A program made the translations under genes and the position numbers. A stretch of 64,000 nt of DNA, taken from the NCBI RefSeq assembly GCF_047948215.1, contig NC_134455.1, positions 158,888,575-158,952,574 of the forward strand, in the 5' to 3' direction. The notes beneath the pieces are model-generated. The model did no database searches, was not told where the DNA came from, and was given only the letters and a program-made list of their open reading frames with translations. The DNA comes from Lycorma delicatula. Lineage: Eukaryota > Arthropoda > Insecta > Hemiptera > Fulgoridae. How positions within the stretch are numbered: position 1 is the first letter of the stretch; each line of letters opens with the position of its first letter. Below, one piece after another: positions 41,216 to 53,665 of this stretch.

Positions 41216-44070
41216 TTTATGTTCTGTTTATTAATGAGACCGTATCATAATAAAATATTTCTTTGATATTTTTAAAATTCAAAGTGACGAAATCATTTTT
41301 AGTGTCACCTTCACCCTTAAGTATCATAACTACCAGCACAGCCTCTAATTGCGTATTAATTATCTTGGAAAAAATTAACTTATTGAATAAAAAAATTATT
41401 AAAACATATTTCAATTTTGTGAACGAAATTTACGTTTTGTTTTGCTATTTTGAAATTATACAACATATTTTCAATGATTAAATCATTGATATTGTCATGA
41501 ATTAAAAATAATAGATCAAATTCTTTTTTCATTAACTTTAAACATTGTCCAAAAATTCAAAGATAAAAAATTAAGTATATTTCCTAGAAAATTCGAAAAT
41601 AATTATATAAATTAAGACGCAAATTATTTTGCATGTTACTTTCGAACTGCATCAAATTATTTTATACTGTAGAAATTCTTATAAATGACTAATTAGGATT
41701 TAGAACTAGAGAATGATAGATAACTCATATGATTTTCATTGTGAATTATTGTCTTTCAAAAGCAAGTAAAGAAATAGAATACTACTTCTACTATGAATTA
41801 TTAGGATTTATGAAGTTGTTTAAAGTATCAAATTGGGCCGGCAAGAGTTTTTGCATTTTCAATCAACATATTTGAGAATATTTGACGAATTTTTTATTAT
41901 ATGATTTGTGTTAATAAGTATATATAAAAATTGTTTATCTCCAATTATTTCTCGATGATTTCATTTTTATTTTATATTAAAAAAGTTCTATTATTTAGTT
42001 ATAATATTAGTAGAGGAATAAAATATTTAATATTTATGAATATTTAATATTCAGTATACAGGAAGAAAATGTTTAACGGTGTATGTTATTGTGTTGAGAA
42101 AAATATATAACAATTATTATCTCGTCTTTCATACATATCTGTACTTTTTTGATTCGGACACTGTCTTTTTGAAGAACAATAATTAAATAAATTGATGAAT
42201 TTTGATTTTCGATTTTTGATGTTTTCAATTGACGGCAAACTCTCGCCGAAACCTTAACAATTTTATTGTTTTTAAGTTCGGATATCATCGGATAATCTTA
42301 ACATTTTTTTAACCAAAGATTGAGTTGTATTCTAAAGTTTTTCTTTCATTTAATCTTCAGTAAAATAGTTTTAAGTAAGTTAAATAAAAATGAGTAAGTT
42401 GTTTTAATTAAAGAGAGTTAAGTCGAGGTAGAAAATACTTTTGTTTTACAGTTTTGTGTTAGGATTAATTAACCTTTCGTAGTCTTAAAAACTGAATTAA
42501 GTTAACTGAATCGGAATATATTTAACCTAAGTTTATCTTTTTACACAATTGGGTTTAAAAAATTTATGCAAGATGAATTTATTTTCTTTCTGGTAAATTG
42601 TTAACGTATGTCATTTTACCACAACATTTTTCTTGTTAGTTCTACCCTTTTTCATTATTTATACAATTAAAAAAAAAAACTTTACTCACAAAGTAAATTT
42701 TAATAAATTTACTTCTATAAATGTTTAAATTATGAAAATGTTTTATCATTTTTTTCAAACTCGACCTTTAGGTTTTTCTTTGTTGTTTAAACAGTATTTA
42801 CGTTTCGAATTTTCTCACCATAAGATTTTACTAAAAGATAATTTTTTAATTAAAATAACTTTTTAGTAAAATATTTAAAAAATAATAATATAAGATATTT
42901 ACGTCTCATATTATTTTTTTTTTTATATATCTTAGTAAACAATATTTAATAACTACTTATGGAGCTTAAATTTTTAATAAGTTTGGTCATAAAACCTTTT
43001 TATTTTAAATATATTACTTATAGGTATTTGAAAACAGACAATCTAAGTAACTCTTTAATATTTATCTCATAATGACACAAGTTTTCTAAATTAATACATA
43101 GTAGGAAGTCAACTCTCTAAATTTCATATTATTAAAATTATCTTATACGGTAAGCTTGTATGATTTTTTTAAGTTTACTGTTTTTAATCATACTGTGATG
43201 TGTTTACTCGTGTATTTCTTCCGTGATTGTGATAATAAATCTTATAAGGTATTCTTTGATTCATGGTAATAACAAATAATATCTTTTTACTTTTATACTT
43301 AAAAGTGTTTTACTTTCTTTCATTTTTTTAGAAGTTTTCAGTTTCTTACGATAACATTAATTATTTCATAACCATTAGTAATTAGGAATAATTAATCTGA
43401 GTTTAATTTAATGGTTCCTACTGCGCAATTCTTACCATAGCAACTTTACTTGCCTTTTTTAGTAATTTATTTATATTCATATAATTCATAAATTTAGCTT
43501 GGTGTAAATAATTAAACATTTTATTTTTATCGTAAATAATAATATATTATAGGGGTCACATCAGAAATATACGATATATTCTTTCAATTTTCCAAAAAAA
43601 AAATTTGTAACCGACTATAACATTTTTTTAATAATTTTTATGAAGAACACTAAATAATGTTTTAAAAATGAGTAAAACTCTTAACAGAAGGTTTCAATTC
43701 TTCTTTGAGATGAAGTAATTCTGTTTCGATTTATTTTTTTTAAGTACTAAGTAATAAACCAAATCTCAATCTGTACAATTAATAGACTAAACTAAAATTA
43801 CAGTCGTAATTTTTCAATTTTCATGACCGACGGGAACAACTGCAATATACATGGTTTGGTATCTGGCATTTATCCTCAATTTTCGACTTTTTATTATAAA
43901 ATACTTTAGCAAGATAAGAAACTTGTCAAAAATTATCATAACCAGGTTCATCTGGTATACTTAAAGCTTATAATGCCTATATTACCGGTGTACATTAATA
44001 AAGACAGTCTGTGCAATTTTTTTCTCGTGCAGTTTGTTCTTTTGTTGTGAAATTTTGATAAATGTTGCAT

Positions 44071-44073
<3 letters not shown>

Positions 44074-44122
<49 letters not shown>
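44074..44122. repeat. (AT)n microsatellite
   Basis: 49 bases of uninterrupted AT dinucleotides. Confidence 0.95.
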
Positions 44123-44126
<4 letters not shown>

Positions 44127-45473
44127 AACATTTTTATATGTTTCAAATTATGTTTAAAAGATCTGTTTTTTAACTATTATTTTTGGTTTTAACAAAATTT
44201 TTTAATTATTTCCTAAACAAAGTTTATTTTAGTAAATATTTTTATTTTTATTAAAAATGTAGGCTATTATAGATCAAAAGTTTTGTATTGTATTACAAAT
44301 CCTTTAGTTTAAAAAGAGAATTTTATTTCTTTTTGTCACATTTATATTTGTATTATCATTTATTTTTAAATGACTGAACCATAAATAATTTTTCGTTTTT
44401 ATGATCAATATAATTTTAGATTTTATTAAAAAAAAAAAAAACCATCTATTTTATAACATATTCTATTCTATAAAAAAAAAATATATATCTTTATGTAATA
44501 TACATATACATGTATATCAATACTGCCGACCTGCATGTCCGTTTACGTGAGTATTTCAACTGAAAGAAAGCGAGCTCAGCAATTCTTTTCATAGAAACCC
44601 ATCACCAAATCTTTTCATCGTACTTGCTTAGTATTATTTGTAGGTAAATAAACTGTAAAAAAAAATTATTCAGGTTTTTAATTTAGATAATACTAGCTTT
44701 CATTTTATGTGTACTTATTTAAATTTAAACAAAAATACCTTTAAAAGTATCATTTTTTTATTATCTGAGGTACGTAATGTTAATTGCATAAATTAATATT
44801 CGAATTTGAATGTAACTTTTAACGAGACTATATTATTATTTATTAAACGTAAAAAATAAAACATTTATTCTACTTATTTTATTTACTTTATTTGTCAACA
44901 GAGGTAACAATATAAATAGAACTTTCCGTTCCTAATTTTGAGTCGGTGGATTCGAAGGTTTCTTCATTCTTCTAACAATTAGTAAACCTTTAGATTCAAA
45001 TAAGTCAACACTACTGAATATCGGACACAGAATTCACGTTCACGCATACGACCCCACTTGCACGCGCGCACACGAGCACCTTAGATATGTACGAGTTAAT
45101 GACGTCTCCCGTCAGTTTTATGGTAATGTGCGTTGCATACGCAGATAAAAATGTACTTTTATATAAAATACTTTTCTTTATTCTTATCTTAATATGTACT
45201 TTATTCATTATTGTTAAATCTAAAGAATTAATTTTATCGAGTTTTATTTGTAATCGTAAGAATTTTAGCTCCCTTTAGATCTTCATTAAATTATAATTTA
45301 CTTAGCTTGTTTATGGGTACACTTCACTTTCTAAAGAATATTTCTTAAAAATCTGTATTTTTATGGAATTAAAAAAAATATATTCTATCTTTAAAATTAG
45401 TATCATTATTAACCATAAAATATTGCAAATTTTATACATATATACCAAAAACAAGAAAAATTTATTGTGATCA

Positions 45474-45508
45474 TACGAGTGATTTTATGAATGTTAGAAT
45501 CACTCGTA
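45474..45508. other. Perfect 11-bp hairpin with 13-base loop
   Basis: TACGAGTGATT pairs with AATCACTCGTA. Isolated in AT-rich DNA. Confidence 0.85.
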
Positions 45509-46204
45509 GATAAAATTTAATCATATATAAAATTATTATTTTAAAATTCAGTCCTTTAAATTTTTCATCTCTTTGTAAACACTTCAACAGTATTATTTTT
45601 CATTATTATTGTTTCATTTTAATAAGTAATTTTACTACGTTATATGTTTTATTCTAGCTTCAAATTTGTATACGTAACGATTAACTACAAGGAAAAGGAA
45701 TGAATTTTAATTTGGCACTAATTTTCGTGAAAATGGGAATTTCGAAAATAAAAATGAGAAAACTCTGATGATGAAAGCTGTTTTATTAGACTTTATAGGT
45801 CCAGTATGTTTGATATACAGTCGATTAGTAGTTCATTAAGTCTGATTTTTCATATTTTTATTTTAATTTTAATAGATTGTGGGAAGTATTGAATCAATAT
45901 TAATATTATCAGTTATAAATAAACTAGAAGAAATTCTATAATACGATGCTTTTTAAAATTGTGTTTTTTAAAATTACAAAATAGGGGTCCTGCTTATCAT
46001 GGCAGTAGCAGAAACGTTTAGATTTGGTTTAAAGTACGTTTAGGTTTTGATTGAAATTATGTGCTGAAATTAAAAATTATAATACTGTTATAAATCAAAA
46101 ATTTAATTTCCGAAATTCTAAATTGTGATTAATAAGAAGTGTTTATTAATCTTTATATATAGACGTAATTAATTTTGACAGAAAATAAATTTGGTCTATT
46201 TACA

Positions 46205-46360
46205 GTAAATGAAGGCTGCTCAGTTGGTGTTGGTTGCATGCTGGGCTCTCGCTTAACTGTTCGGAGTCGATTCTCAACAAGGTTCTAGAATTTTTAATGG
46301 TTTCATTCTCATTGTAATTTCCCTGTAAAAGTACACAACAAAAAAAAAAACTTTGTTATT
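46205..46360 (+). mobile_element. tRNA-like SINE remnant
   Basis: GGCTGCTCAGTTGGTGTTGG contains an A-box-like stretch, and GGAGTCGATTCTCAAC ~40 bases on resembles a B box. An A run (AACAAAAAAAAAAA) ends it at about 46350. No target duplication was found, so assignment is modest. Confidence 0.4.
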
Positions 46361-48360
46361 TATTTATTTTTTTAAATAATCAGATTTTTAATAAAAAATA
46401 TATTTTTTTAGTAACTTTCTTGTGGGTTTGTTAATTTTATTTGAATTTTATCTTTGCATACTCAAAAATTGAGTTCGTTGTAGGAACCAAATCAAAGTTT
46501 TTTTCTTTGAAAAAACTTGACTGACAGGCAAGTATTTTATTTTAAATACGCTATGATTATTTAACCTTTTAATGCGTTTAAAATTCTATATTCTTATTTT
46601 TTCTCTAAATATACATAACAATCGGACATAAATCCGAGATTTCGAATTCATATTTAATAACATTTTTTAAAAACATTTAAATAAATTAGAGAGTGTGCCA
46701 ACTAACACATATACAAAGTTCTTGGACTTGTATGGAAGGATGTAAAGAAATATTAGCGGTTACTTCTACTTCCTTTCATAGGGACATGAAAGTGAATCTT
46801 AGGCAGGTTATAGTTTCCATACGGCACCATGCGCAATAAGATTACACTCCAAGTTACGCTATCCCAGCATTCCACATATGAATTTGTCTGAATATAGGTA
46901 ATCAAATGAAAAATGACCCAAAGAAATCATTACGAGATCATTTCTTCAATCACAGAAGGAAGTAAGTTGATGGAGAAGAAAATTGTGGAGTTTTCCTTTA
47001 TTGAACTCTCTAATACGAATGATAAATTCCATTATCATTTTATCAATCGTTCATTTTACAACAGTACCACTAATATTTCCTCAGCATCTGTTTAATAATT
47101 AATTATTTTGAAAACCTTACAGGTGTTAATCTGGAACCAATAGAATTTTTAATTGTCAGTACGTAATAAATGTAAAAAAAACCTCATTTTTTAACAAATT
47201 TTTTGGGTCGGATAACCCAAGGATATTGTGTGATTATACAAAGAAAACTTATATACCCTCAATGATTTTGTTTTATAAGAGCTATATTTGCCGAAGGATT
47301 TCTATTCTACTAATATTTTTACAGTAAAGTTTTCAAAAGATAAAAAACAAATTATATAGAAAAATTTATGTCGATGCTTGCTATCATCATTTTTAATTTG
47401 TCTCCTAGATTGATTTTTTATCCAGTTTAATGAGGATTGTGTTTTTTTTATTTAACTGGAGTCTAGTGATTACAGTCATTCCCTTGCAGTTGTTGAGTTC
47501 AAGATTGAGAAAATGTCATTATGTCATGCACATATTTTTCCAGCTGATGTAACATTTATTAACAGTTACGTATTCTACTGAGGAATTAACCAGTCTGTTC
47601 CATAATTCTTACCTTTATACGCCTCAACGGAATTTCCTAGATTTTTCTAATAGTTCATGGTAAAATTGTTAATAATGAGAATCAAACGTGCCAGGAGCTA
47701 TTAGCTTAAAATTTTGGTTGCTTTAAATATTGTTAGAATTGTATTATTTCGATACTGTTTTAACTACTGTAACATAAAATTCTTCATCAAATTGTACCGA
47801 AAGCGTATGTTTTCAGAATTATCAATTAGACATTTAGGTTATATTTTGAAGAAAAAAAATTGTTTTCATGCGTTTAATTAATTTCGTTTATCGTCTCCCG
47901 TAATTTGTTGGGTGTCGCCAGTTCATGAAAAACTGTTCCGAGAATAGGGGTATTACGGAAAGGATATGAATGTAAAGGAGAGTAGAGGCTTACTTAGTAA
48001 AAGTGCTGAAAAAATCCAAGGAAAAAGTAAAATTAATTGAACTCTCACTTCTTCGTCGTACAAGAATTTTATTGGAAGAAATATACAAATTGCAGCTGTT
48101 AATTTGAAATTAAATCTTATGTTTCATCCTCTGCCTTAACTACCTGAACTAATTTAAACACGAAATTTTTTTTCTTTACAGTTGAACAGGAAATTTTTAT
48201 ATGTATTTTAGCATCTACAAGTAATTTTCAATATTGTTGAAAAATCTTAAATTATCATTTTATAGTGACTCGCATAAGTGGTTGGCAATTTATAAATACC
48301 AGTCAGAATGGTTTTTAAATACCGACATGAAATTTTTAATTACAAAATTCATTGAAAAAT
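46361..48360. other. AT-rich non-coding DNA
   Basis: No feature recognised. One 60-codon frame (46913-47095) has no known motif. Confidence 0.5.
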
Positions 48361-48368
48361 GAAATACA

Positions 48369-48418
48369 CCAAACTAGTTAGTTTGGTTAAATGATCGTTA
48401 CAGTTGTAACGATCATTT
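48369..48418. other. Two adjacent near-perfect palindromes
   Basis: CCAAACTA-GT-TAGTTTGG (48369-48386, 8-bp arms) is followed after two bases by AAATGATCGTTAC-AGTT-GTAACGATCATTT (48389-48418, 13-bp arms, no mismatch). Confidence 0.9.
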
Positions 48419-48542
48419 CAGTGAATTTTCACAGCAAAACTTTCCATATATAAAATGAACTATTCTGATCAATATTTCTAAAATTCCTGTCAATTATGCG
48501 AAGCAGTGACTGAAAGACAGATTTTCAATAATGTATGAAAAC

Positions 48543-48572
48543 TTCCCGCAGGCACTTTAGTACCTGCGGGAA
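48543..48572. other. Perfect 10-bp GC hairpin followed by T run
   Basis: TTCCCGCAGG and CCTGCGGGAA pair around CACTTTAGTA. AAAA before and TTTT after allow a longer stem with one mismatch. It sits 125 bp from the palindrome pair. Confidence 0.9.
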
Positions 48573-48680
48573 TTTTCTGGTTGAACCACATACAGGACGC
48601 ATTTTATGGTTATTTACAAAATAGATATCTTCATGACAACAGAATTCTCTTCAAAACAATATTTGAAATAAGCATCTAAT

Positions 48681-49043
48681 ATATATATATATATATAGGG
48701 ATAACCTACGTCGCATGATTTTTAAACTGCTATTAGTTTTGTTACATGAGATATTAATAACAAAATTGTACAATTGTCATTTAATTTCAAACTTAAGTAA
48801 TATGTGTTATTCATGAATTTATGTCACTTATTTGGGAAATTTTTATTACCCAATCGTTATGTTTCCAGTCAGCTTTTTTTCATCATAAAAATAACGATAC
48901 TGACGTAATTTGACACAATTGTTATATTTCAATTTTTTTCTTTCTAGCTGTCATAATGAATAACTGAGGGAAAATATTTACTTTAAAAAAAAAAAAAAAA
49001 TGGCGTTTATCAACATTTTGAAGTCTCAAACAATGAAAAAATT
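48681..49043. other. AT-rich DNA with short TA tract
   Basis: A TA tract at about 48681-48697 and an A run near 48987-49000. No gene recognised. Confidence 0.5.
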
Positions 49044-49051
49044 GAAGTTAA
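49044..49051. repeat. Left target-site duplication of RTE copy 2
   Basis: GAAGTTAA, repeated exactly at 49573-49580. Confidence 0.85.
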
Positions 49052-49572
49052 CTTTTTTTTTGTCTTCAGTGGTTTGATGCAGCTCTCCAAGATTCCCTAT
49101 CTAGTGCTAGTCGTTTCATTTTAGTATACCCTCTACATCCTACATCCCTAACAATTTGTTTTACATATTCCAAACGTGGCCTGCCTACACAATTTTTTCC
49201 TTCTACCTGTCCTTCCAATATTAAAGCGACTATTCCAGGATGCCTTAGTATGTGGCCTATAAGTCTGTCTCTTCTTTTAACTATATTTTTCCAAATGCTT
49301 CTTTCTTCATCTATTTGCCGCAATACCTCTTCATTTGTCACTTTATCCACCCATCTGATTTTTAACATTCTCCTATAGCACCACATTTCAAAAGCTTCTA
49401 ACCTTTTCTTCTCAGATACTCCGATTGTCCAAGTTTCACTTCCATATAAAGCGACACTCCAAACATATACTTTCAAAAATCTTTTCCTGACATTTAAATT
49501 AATTTTTGATGTAAACAAATTATATTTCTTACTGAAGGCTCGTTTCGCTTGTGCTATTCGGCATTTTATATC
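49052..49572 (-). mobile_element. RTE-type LINE tail, copy 2, bounded by 8-bp TSDs
   Basis: A 5'-truncated insertion of 521 bp. The - strand frame reads DIKCRIAQAKRAFSKKYNLF at its 5' end, then the same blocks as copy 1 (LKVYVWSVALYGSETWTIG, RMLKIRWVDKVTNEEVLRQI, GRPRLEYVKQIVRDVGCRGY) to ESWRAASNH, followed by a short A/C tail. The two copies differ at few codons over ~165 shared residues (for example IEQAKRVF against IAQAKRAF, LMAHIL against LIGHIL). Exact GAAGTTAA copies on both sides fix its ends. There is no RT or endonuclease, so it was moved by another copy. Confidence 0.9.
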
Positions 49573-49580
49573 GAAGTTAA
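49573..49580. repeat. Right target-site duplication of RTE copy 2
   Basis: Second GAAGTTAA. Confidence 0.85.
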
Positions 49581-50489
49581 AATAAACGTTACATTTAAGG
49601 ATGAGTCTACACATACATATTGTTGGTATCATCTGTTTGTGTAATATGCGCTAAAATCACAATAATGGAATTTATTGTAGGTGATTTTAATTAGTTTTTT
49701 GAAAAAAAATCTGATGATTAGTTAGTTATTGAAAGGAGTATTTTGTCTTGATTCGGAGTGGATAATGAAATTATTACTTCTATATTACCATCGGCTTATC
49801 AGAGGTAGATTAAAAATACCATTAAAAATAATTCTTCAAAATATAATACTTCTTCAATCATCTGTTTTACTTATTTAAAAAAAAAAATTATTATGAATGT
49901 TAAAGTCATTTTTACCATCTTTCAGAGAGGATCAGTTTAATAAGTACAGAAGAAGTAAACCCTGCTCTTATAATTTTTTTTTTCATACAATTTTATTTTA
50001 ATGTTTTTGGAAGAGGTTGCTTATTAATTAATATCTATAAATATGAAAGGTCAAGACAAATGTTTTCAGGATTACATTTGACTTTTTTCGTTAGTTTACG
50101 AGTAATATAAAATTCAATACAAAAATAAACGCAAAAAATGAATGTAAAAAAAAATTATTAACTTTACACGATATTTTCCCTAAATCCCTATAAATGTTAC
50201 ATCTAAAACCTTTGAAGAATTGCATCAAAGTTATTTGACTGCAAAAAATTGTTTAATACTGTGTTACGTTTTTCCCCTTTCAGCATTATTTCTGACAGTT
50301 CCTATTTATGTAAAGAAAATTGAGACTGTAGGAATTAAGAAACTTTTTCTGTGTAGAGTATTCTGTTTTTCTCATTGTTTTTAATACAATTTCATCATTC
50401 CATAATCTCATTATTAGATTATGTAAAAACTTTAGTGGTGAAATATTTTAGGTAGTTTTCTTATGAAATCTACCTACTGTAATATTATA
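49581..50489. other. AT-rich non-coding DNA
   Basis: No feature recognised. Confidence 0.5.
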
Positions 50490-51260
50490 TCATGATTCGA
50501 CTTCCGGAAAATTTCGACATATCTTCGCGTTTCACACTCTGTACACCCAAAAACCACCGTCAGTTCAAAAGTTCATATATATATATATTCACTTTCGTGT
50601 GGACATGATAACTGCCGTAATTTTTCGCCAATCACTTTCAAATTGATAAATAAAATATAACGACCCAAAATCTTGGTTGAGTTTGTTAATGAGCATAATC
50701 GGACAGTAGGGGTGGAAATGGGGGGGCTTTTTCGAAAAAACAAAATATCGCTATAACTTTCTTATTAAGTAAAATATCGAATTCGTTTAAAGTTTCTACT
50801 ATTCTTTGGATAAGGGACTAAAACTTATATAAGTAAAGTTTTTTGATGTCAGCAATGATTGGCTCAGGGGATGGGAAAAATTGGATTTCGAAGACAAAAA
50901 AAATGATACGTCCCTTAATAGACACAGCATCGGATCGGTTTAAAGTGATCGGTTAGTTCTCTAAGCATTACCTAAAACTTTTCTCTGAACAACTTTTGAT
51001 ATGACCAACCCTTACGGCAAGGAATGACAAAAATGTTGCTGGAATTTTATGAGGGGCTTATCGTATGCTAAACATGTGAAACTTTTTTCACGTGCAACCA
51101 TAGTTGTATTAAGTAAATTTGATATCCTATTAAGCACCGGTGAAATCTACCTCCGCCTTCCGGTGTGCCGAAAGGAATGTTTTTAAATGTGGAGTTTAGT
51201 CGTAAGGGGACTCTAGTCCTTAAGGAAAGCCAAAATTACCAGAGGGATAATGAAAATTAT
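50490..51260. repeat. Probable dispersed non-coding repeat, single copy here
   Basis: Composition is more balanced than the flanks, with phrases such as CTTCCGGAAAATTTCGACAT, CACCCAAAAACCACCGTCAG, ATATCGCTATAACTTTCTTA and GTTTAAAGTGATCGGTTAG. It encodes no protein and has CACCGG/CCGGTG ends of a small stem near 51136-51165. The appearance is that of repeats common in insect genomes; no second copy exists in this window to confirm it. Confidence 0.35.
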
Positions 51261-52005
51261 TGTTTTCTGTAATACTGTGTCTTCCATCCAATTTTAAATG
51301 AAAAGTGAAATCTTGTACATAGAATAATAGTGTTAAAATACGATTCACTAAAAGCTCCTTCTTTTACCGAGAGGTGAAGTAGAAATTTTTAAAAACGACT
51401 ATTATATTGAAACCGACTGTTAGGAAATTTCCCAACTACAGAAAAACATTAAGAAATGTCTAAGGATAATGCATCTACATTTAAATATCCTTAAATAATA
51501 ATTTATCATATAATATATTAACAAAGCTATGACCGTTAAAATTGATCTACTACAAAAACATTCCGGTCATTGAAATCTTTTTCCGTATAATTTGCAGTGA
51601 TTTAAACGAATGAAATTCTGAAGAAATTTTAGGGAGTATTTCCATATCATGCAATTAGTTGATATACAGTGCTGCTTATGGCGATCACTATAAATTTGAA
51701 GATGATAATTAAAACTTAAAATAATAATACATAATTAAAACTATGTATCACGTGATACAATCAGCATATTTTTCGCTGTTCTTTTTTTAATAATTTTTAA
51801 TCAACGGTGAACACAAAATCTTGAGTAATTTGACTGAATACTTTAGGAATCAAAAAATTAAAAAATCTTAGCCAATTCAAAATTATCATTTAAAAAAATA
51901 ATTAGGTATATTAATTTTTAACCTAATTCAAAAAAATAGAGGTGTTCTCAATCAAATATGTGTATTGTTCTCAAATGTTTGATGTTCTCAAATATGTGTA
52001 TTTTT
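51261..52005. other. AT-rich non-coding DNA
   Basis: No feature recognised. An 18-bp phrase repeated near 51960-51995 (CTCAAATATGTGTATT) is probably slippage. Confidence 0.5.
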
Positions 52006-52014
52006 GTGTTAAAG

Positions 52015-52186
52015 CCTTCTTTTTTTTGTTTGTTTCTTTAACCTCCGAGACCGCTTAGGTATTGCTTCAGAGGATGAGATGAATGACTTGTAGCTGTCTG
52101 AAAATGTCATGCTTGACCGGGATTCTAACCCAGGATCTCCGGATGAAAGGCCGAGACGCTACCACTCGCGCCACGGTGGGCGGCAA
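52015..52186 (-). mobile_element. tRNA-derived SINE (second head type) with 9-bp target duplication
   Basis: On the - strand: CCACCGTGGCGCGAGTGGTA (A box), TTCATCCGGAGATCCTGGGT and GGTTAGAATCCCGG (B box), then CATGACATTTTC, TCATCTCATCCTCTGAAGCA, ACCTAAGCGGTCTCGGAGGT and an A/C-rich end. GTGTTAAAG flanks both sides (52006-52014 and 52187-52195). The head differs from the SINEs at 23.3 and 57.9 kb, but the CATCCTCTGAAG...GGAGG tail is shared. Confidence 0.88.
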
Positions 52187-52195
52187 GTGTTAAAG

Positions 52196-52740
52196 GCGTA
52201 TTTTTTACTAAACTCAGGTTATTTTATTTATTTAATAGTGAAGATTCTTCAAATGATCTCAAAAAATCTTGAGGTCACTTAAATTAATATTTTTTAATAA
52301 CAAAAATTATACAGATGATTAAAAAACATAAAATAACCAACTAAAACTAAAAAATATAATTCGATTTGAACTCTACAAATTTCATTTTATTTATTTTTTT
52401 TTTTTTTAGTTTTAGACGCAAAATTAAGAGTTTGCAACAAACCACTAACTATATGTAACTAACTATTCTATTAGTAAAGTATTAATTTTACCCACTATAT
52501 TAATTTTAATAGTAAGTGTTGTTAGTAATTTGTTGTTTATTTGGTACAGATTTAAACAAGTTGAGAATTGGAAAATATTACATGCAGCATATAAGTTTTA
52601 GTATGTTTACTGAAATCCAGTTATTTAATTATTTTTTGTTTGACTTTTTTGTAATAAAATAATACGTGCTCTGTAATTCTTTGAAATGATAGAAAATATT
52701 CTTTGCAAATTGATGAAGAGAATGATTAACCGTTGACTGG
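52196..52740. other. AT-rich non-coding DNA
   Basis: No feature recognised. Confidence 0.5.
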
Positions 52741-52744
52741 GTCC

Positions 52745-53665
52745 GTCCTGCAAAAATACCCTCACATTCTTCCCAAGTACTGTTTCCGGTAGGATTTTTC
52801 TATCTTCCGTCGAACACCTTGTTGGCTTCGAATCAGCTGTATAAAACGCTTTTCTGTTACGTCAACGCTTCGTCGCTGTCTTTTTTGACATAAAGGCGTA
52901 TGATATAGAATGGAAAAGTCGTATTTTAAGTATTCTTAAGGAGTAGGTAGTAGACAGAAATATATTAGCCTTTTATTAAAGGGTTACCGAGTAATTAAAC
53001 TTTTCGCATCCGGATAGGGACGACTCTTTCTGATAAATTTTTCGTTAGAAAACGGGATTGGGCTGGAAAGTTTACTGAATTGTATTGTTTGCAATGACAG
53101 TAAATAATACAGTGAAATGTGTCCAGACCTTTTATGTTTATTATAGTTTGTTGATTTTTCAGTGTACGTTGCCTCTCGGCTACTGCAGAGAGATTATTAC
53201 AAAATACAATATCTCGGTTAGAAGTTTAGTCCAGATTTTCTGGGTTTACCTTCTCCTCAGAGAAAAAAAGAAAATCTGTCTCCTTTTTTCTGCTAAGAAT
53301 ACAATACACATTTCGAATACAGATGAATGACCAGCCAATTGAAGTTATCTCCACCATAAAATTCTTAGGGCTGATTTCCGACGAGAGACTAACATGGATT
53401 ATACCTTAAAGGAGTTGAAAGTTAAATTATGAAAATCTTATATACGCTAAGAATCTAGTCCAATATCCGTTGCACTGCGAATTGGATATATAAGTTACAT
53501 TTTTATCGAGTTTTAGTCCGGCCATACTAGATTATGGTTGTATAGTGTACTCACTACGAAATACTTCATTACGGATATTTGACGGTGTACATAACCCTAT
53601 TCCCCTTGTTATGGGTGCCTTTCGTTCAAATCCTTTGACAGGCTTATTGTTCGATTTTTTTTTTG
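52745..53665 (+). pseudogene. Decayed Jockey-like LINE reverse transcriptase
   Basis: Pieces in order through three frames: SVEHLVGFESAV and RFVAVFFDIKAYDIEWKSRI near 52815-52920 (the F-F-D-I-x-x-A-Y-D catalytic block), ILSILKE, a GTTLSDKFFV block near 53020, then FLGLISDERLTWI near 53365, ILDYGCIVYSLRNTSLRIFD near 53525-53590, VHNPIPLVMGAFRSNPLTGL near 53590-53645. This is the RT-to-thumb order of Jockey-clade LINEs. The YADD region is not readable. Composition has drifted to AT-rich, so the copy is old. Confidence 0.65.

Larger units (their letters stand above)
41216..46200. other. Very AT-rich non-coding DNA
   Basis: Holds a long (AT) tract at 44074-44122, a hairpin at 45474-45508 and only short chance frames. 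No mobile element was recognised. Confidence 0.5.

Noticed and set aside
52130..52186. Functional tRNA gene on the - strand
   Set aside because: tRNA-like boxes are present, but the unit continues into a SINE tail and is flanked by target duplications.
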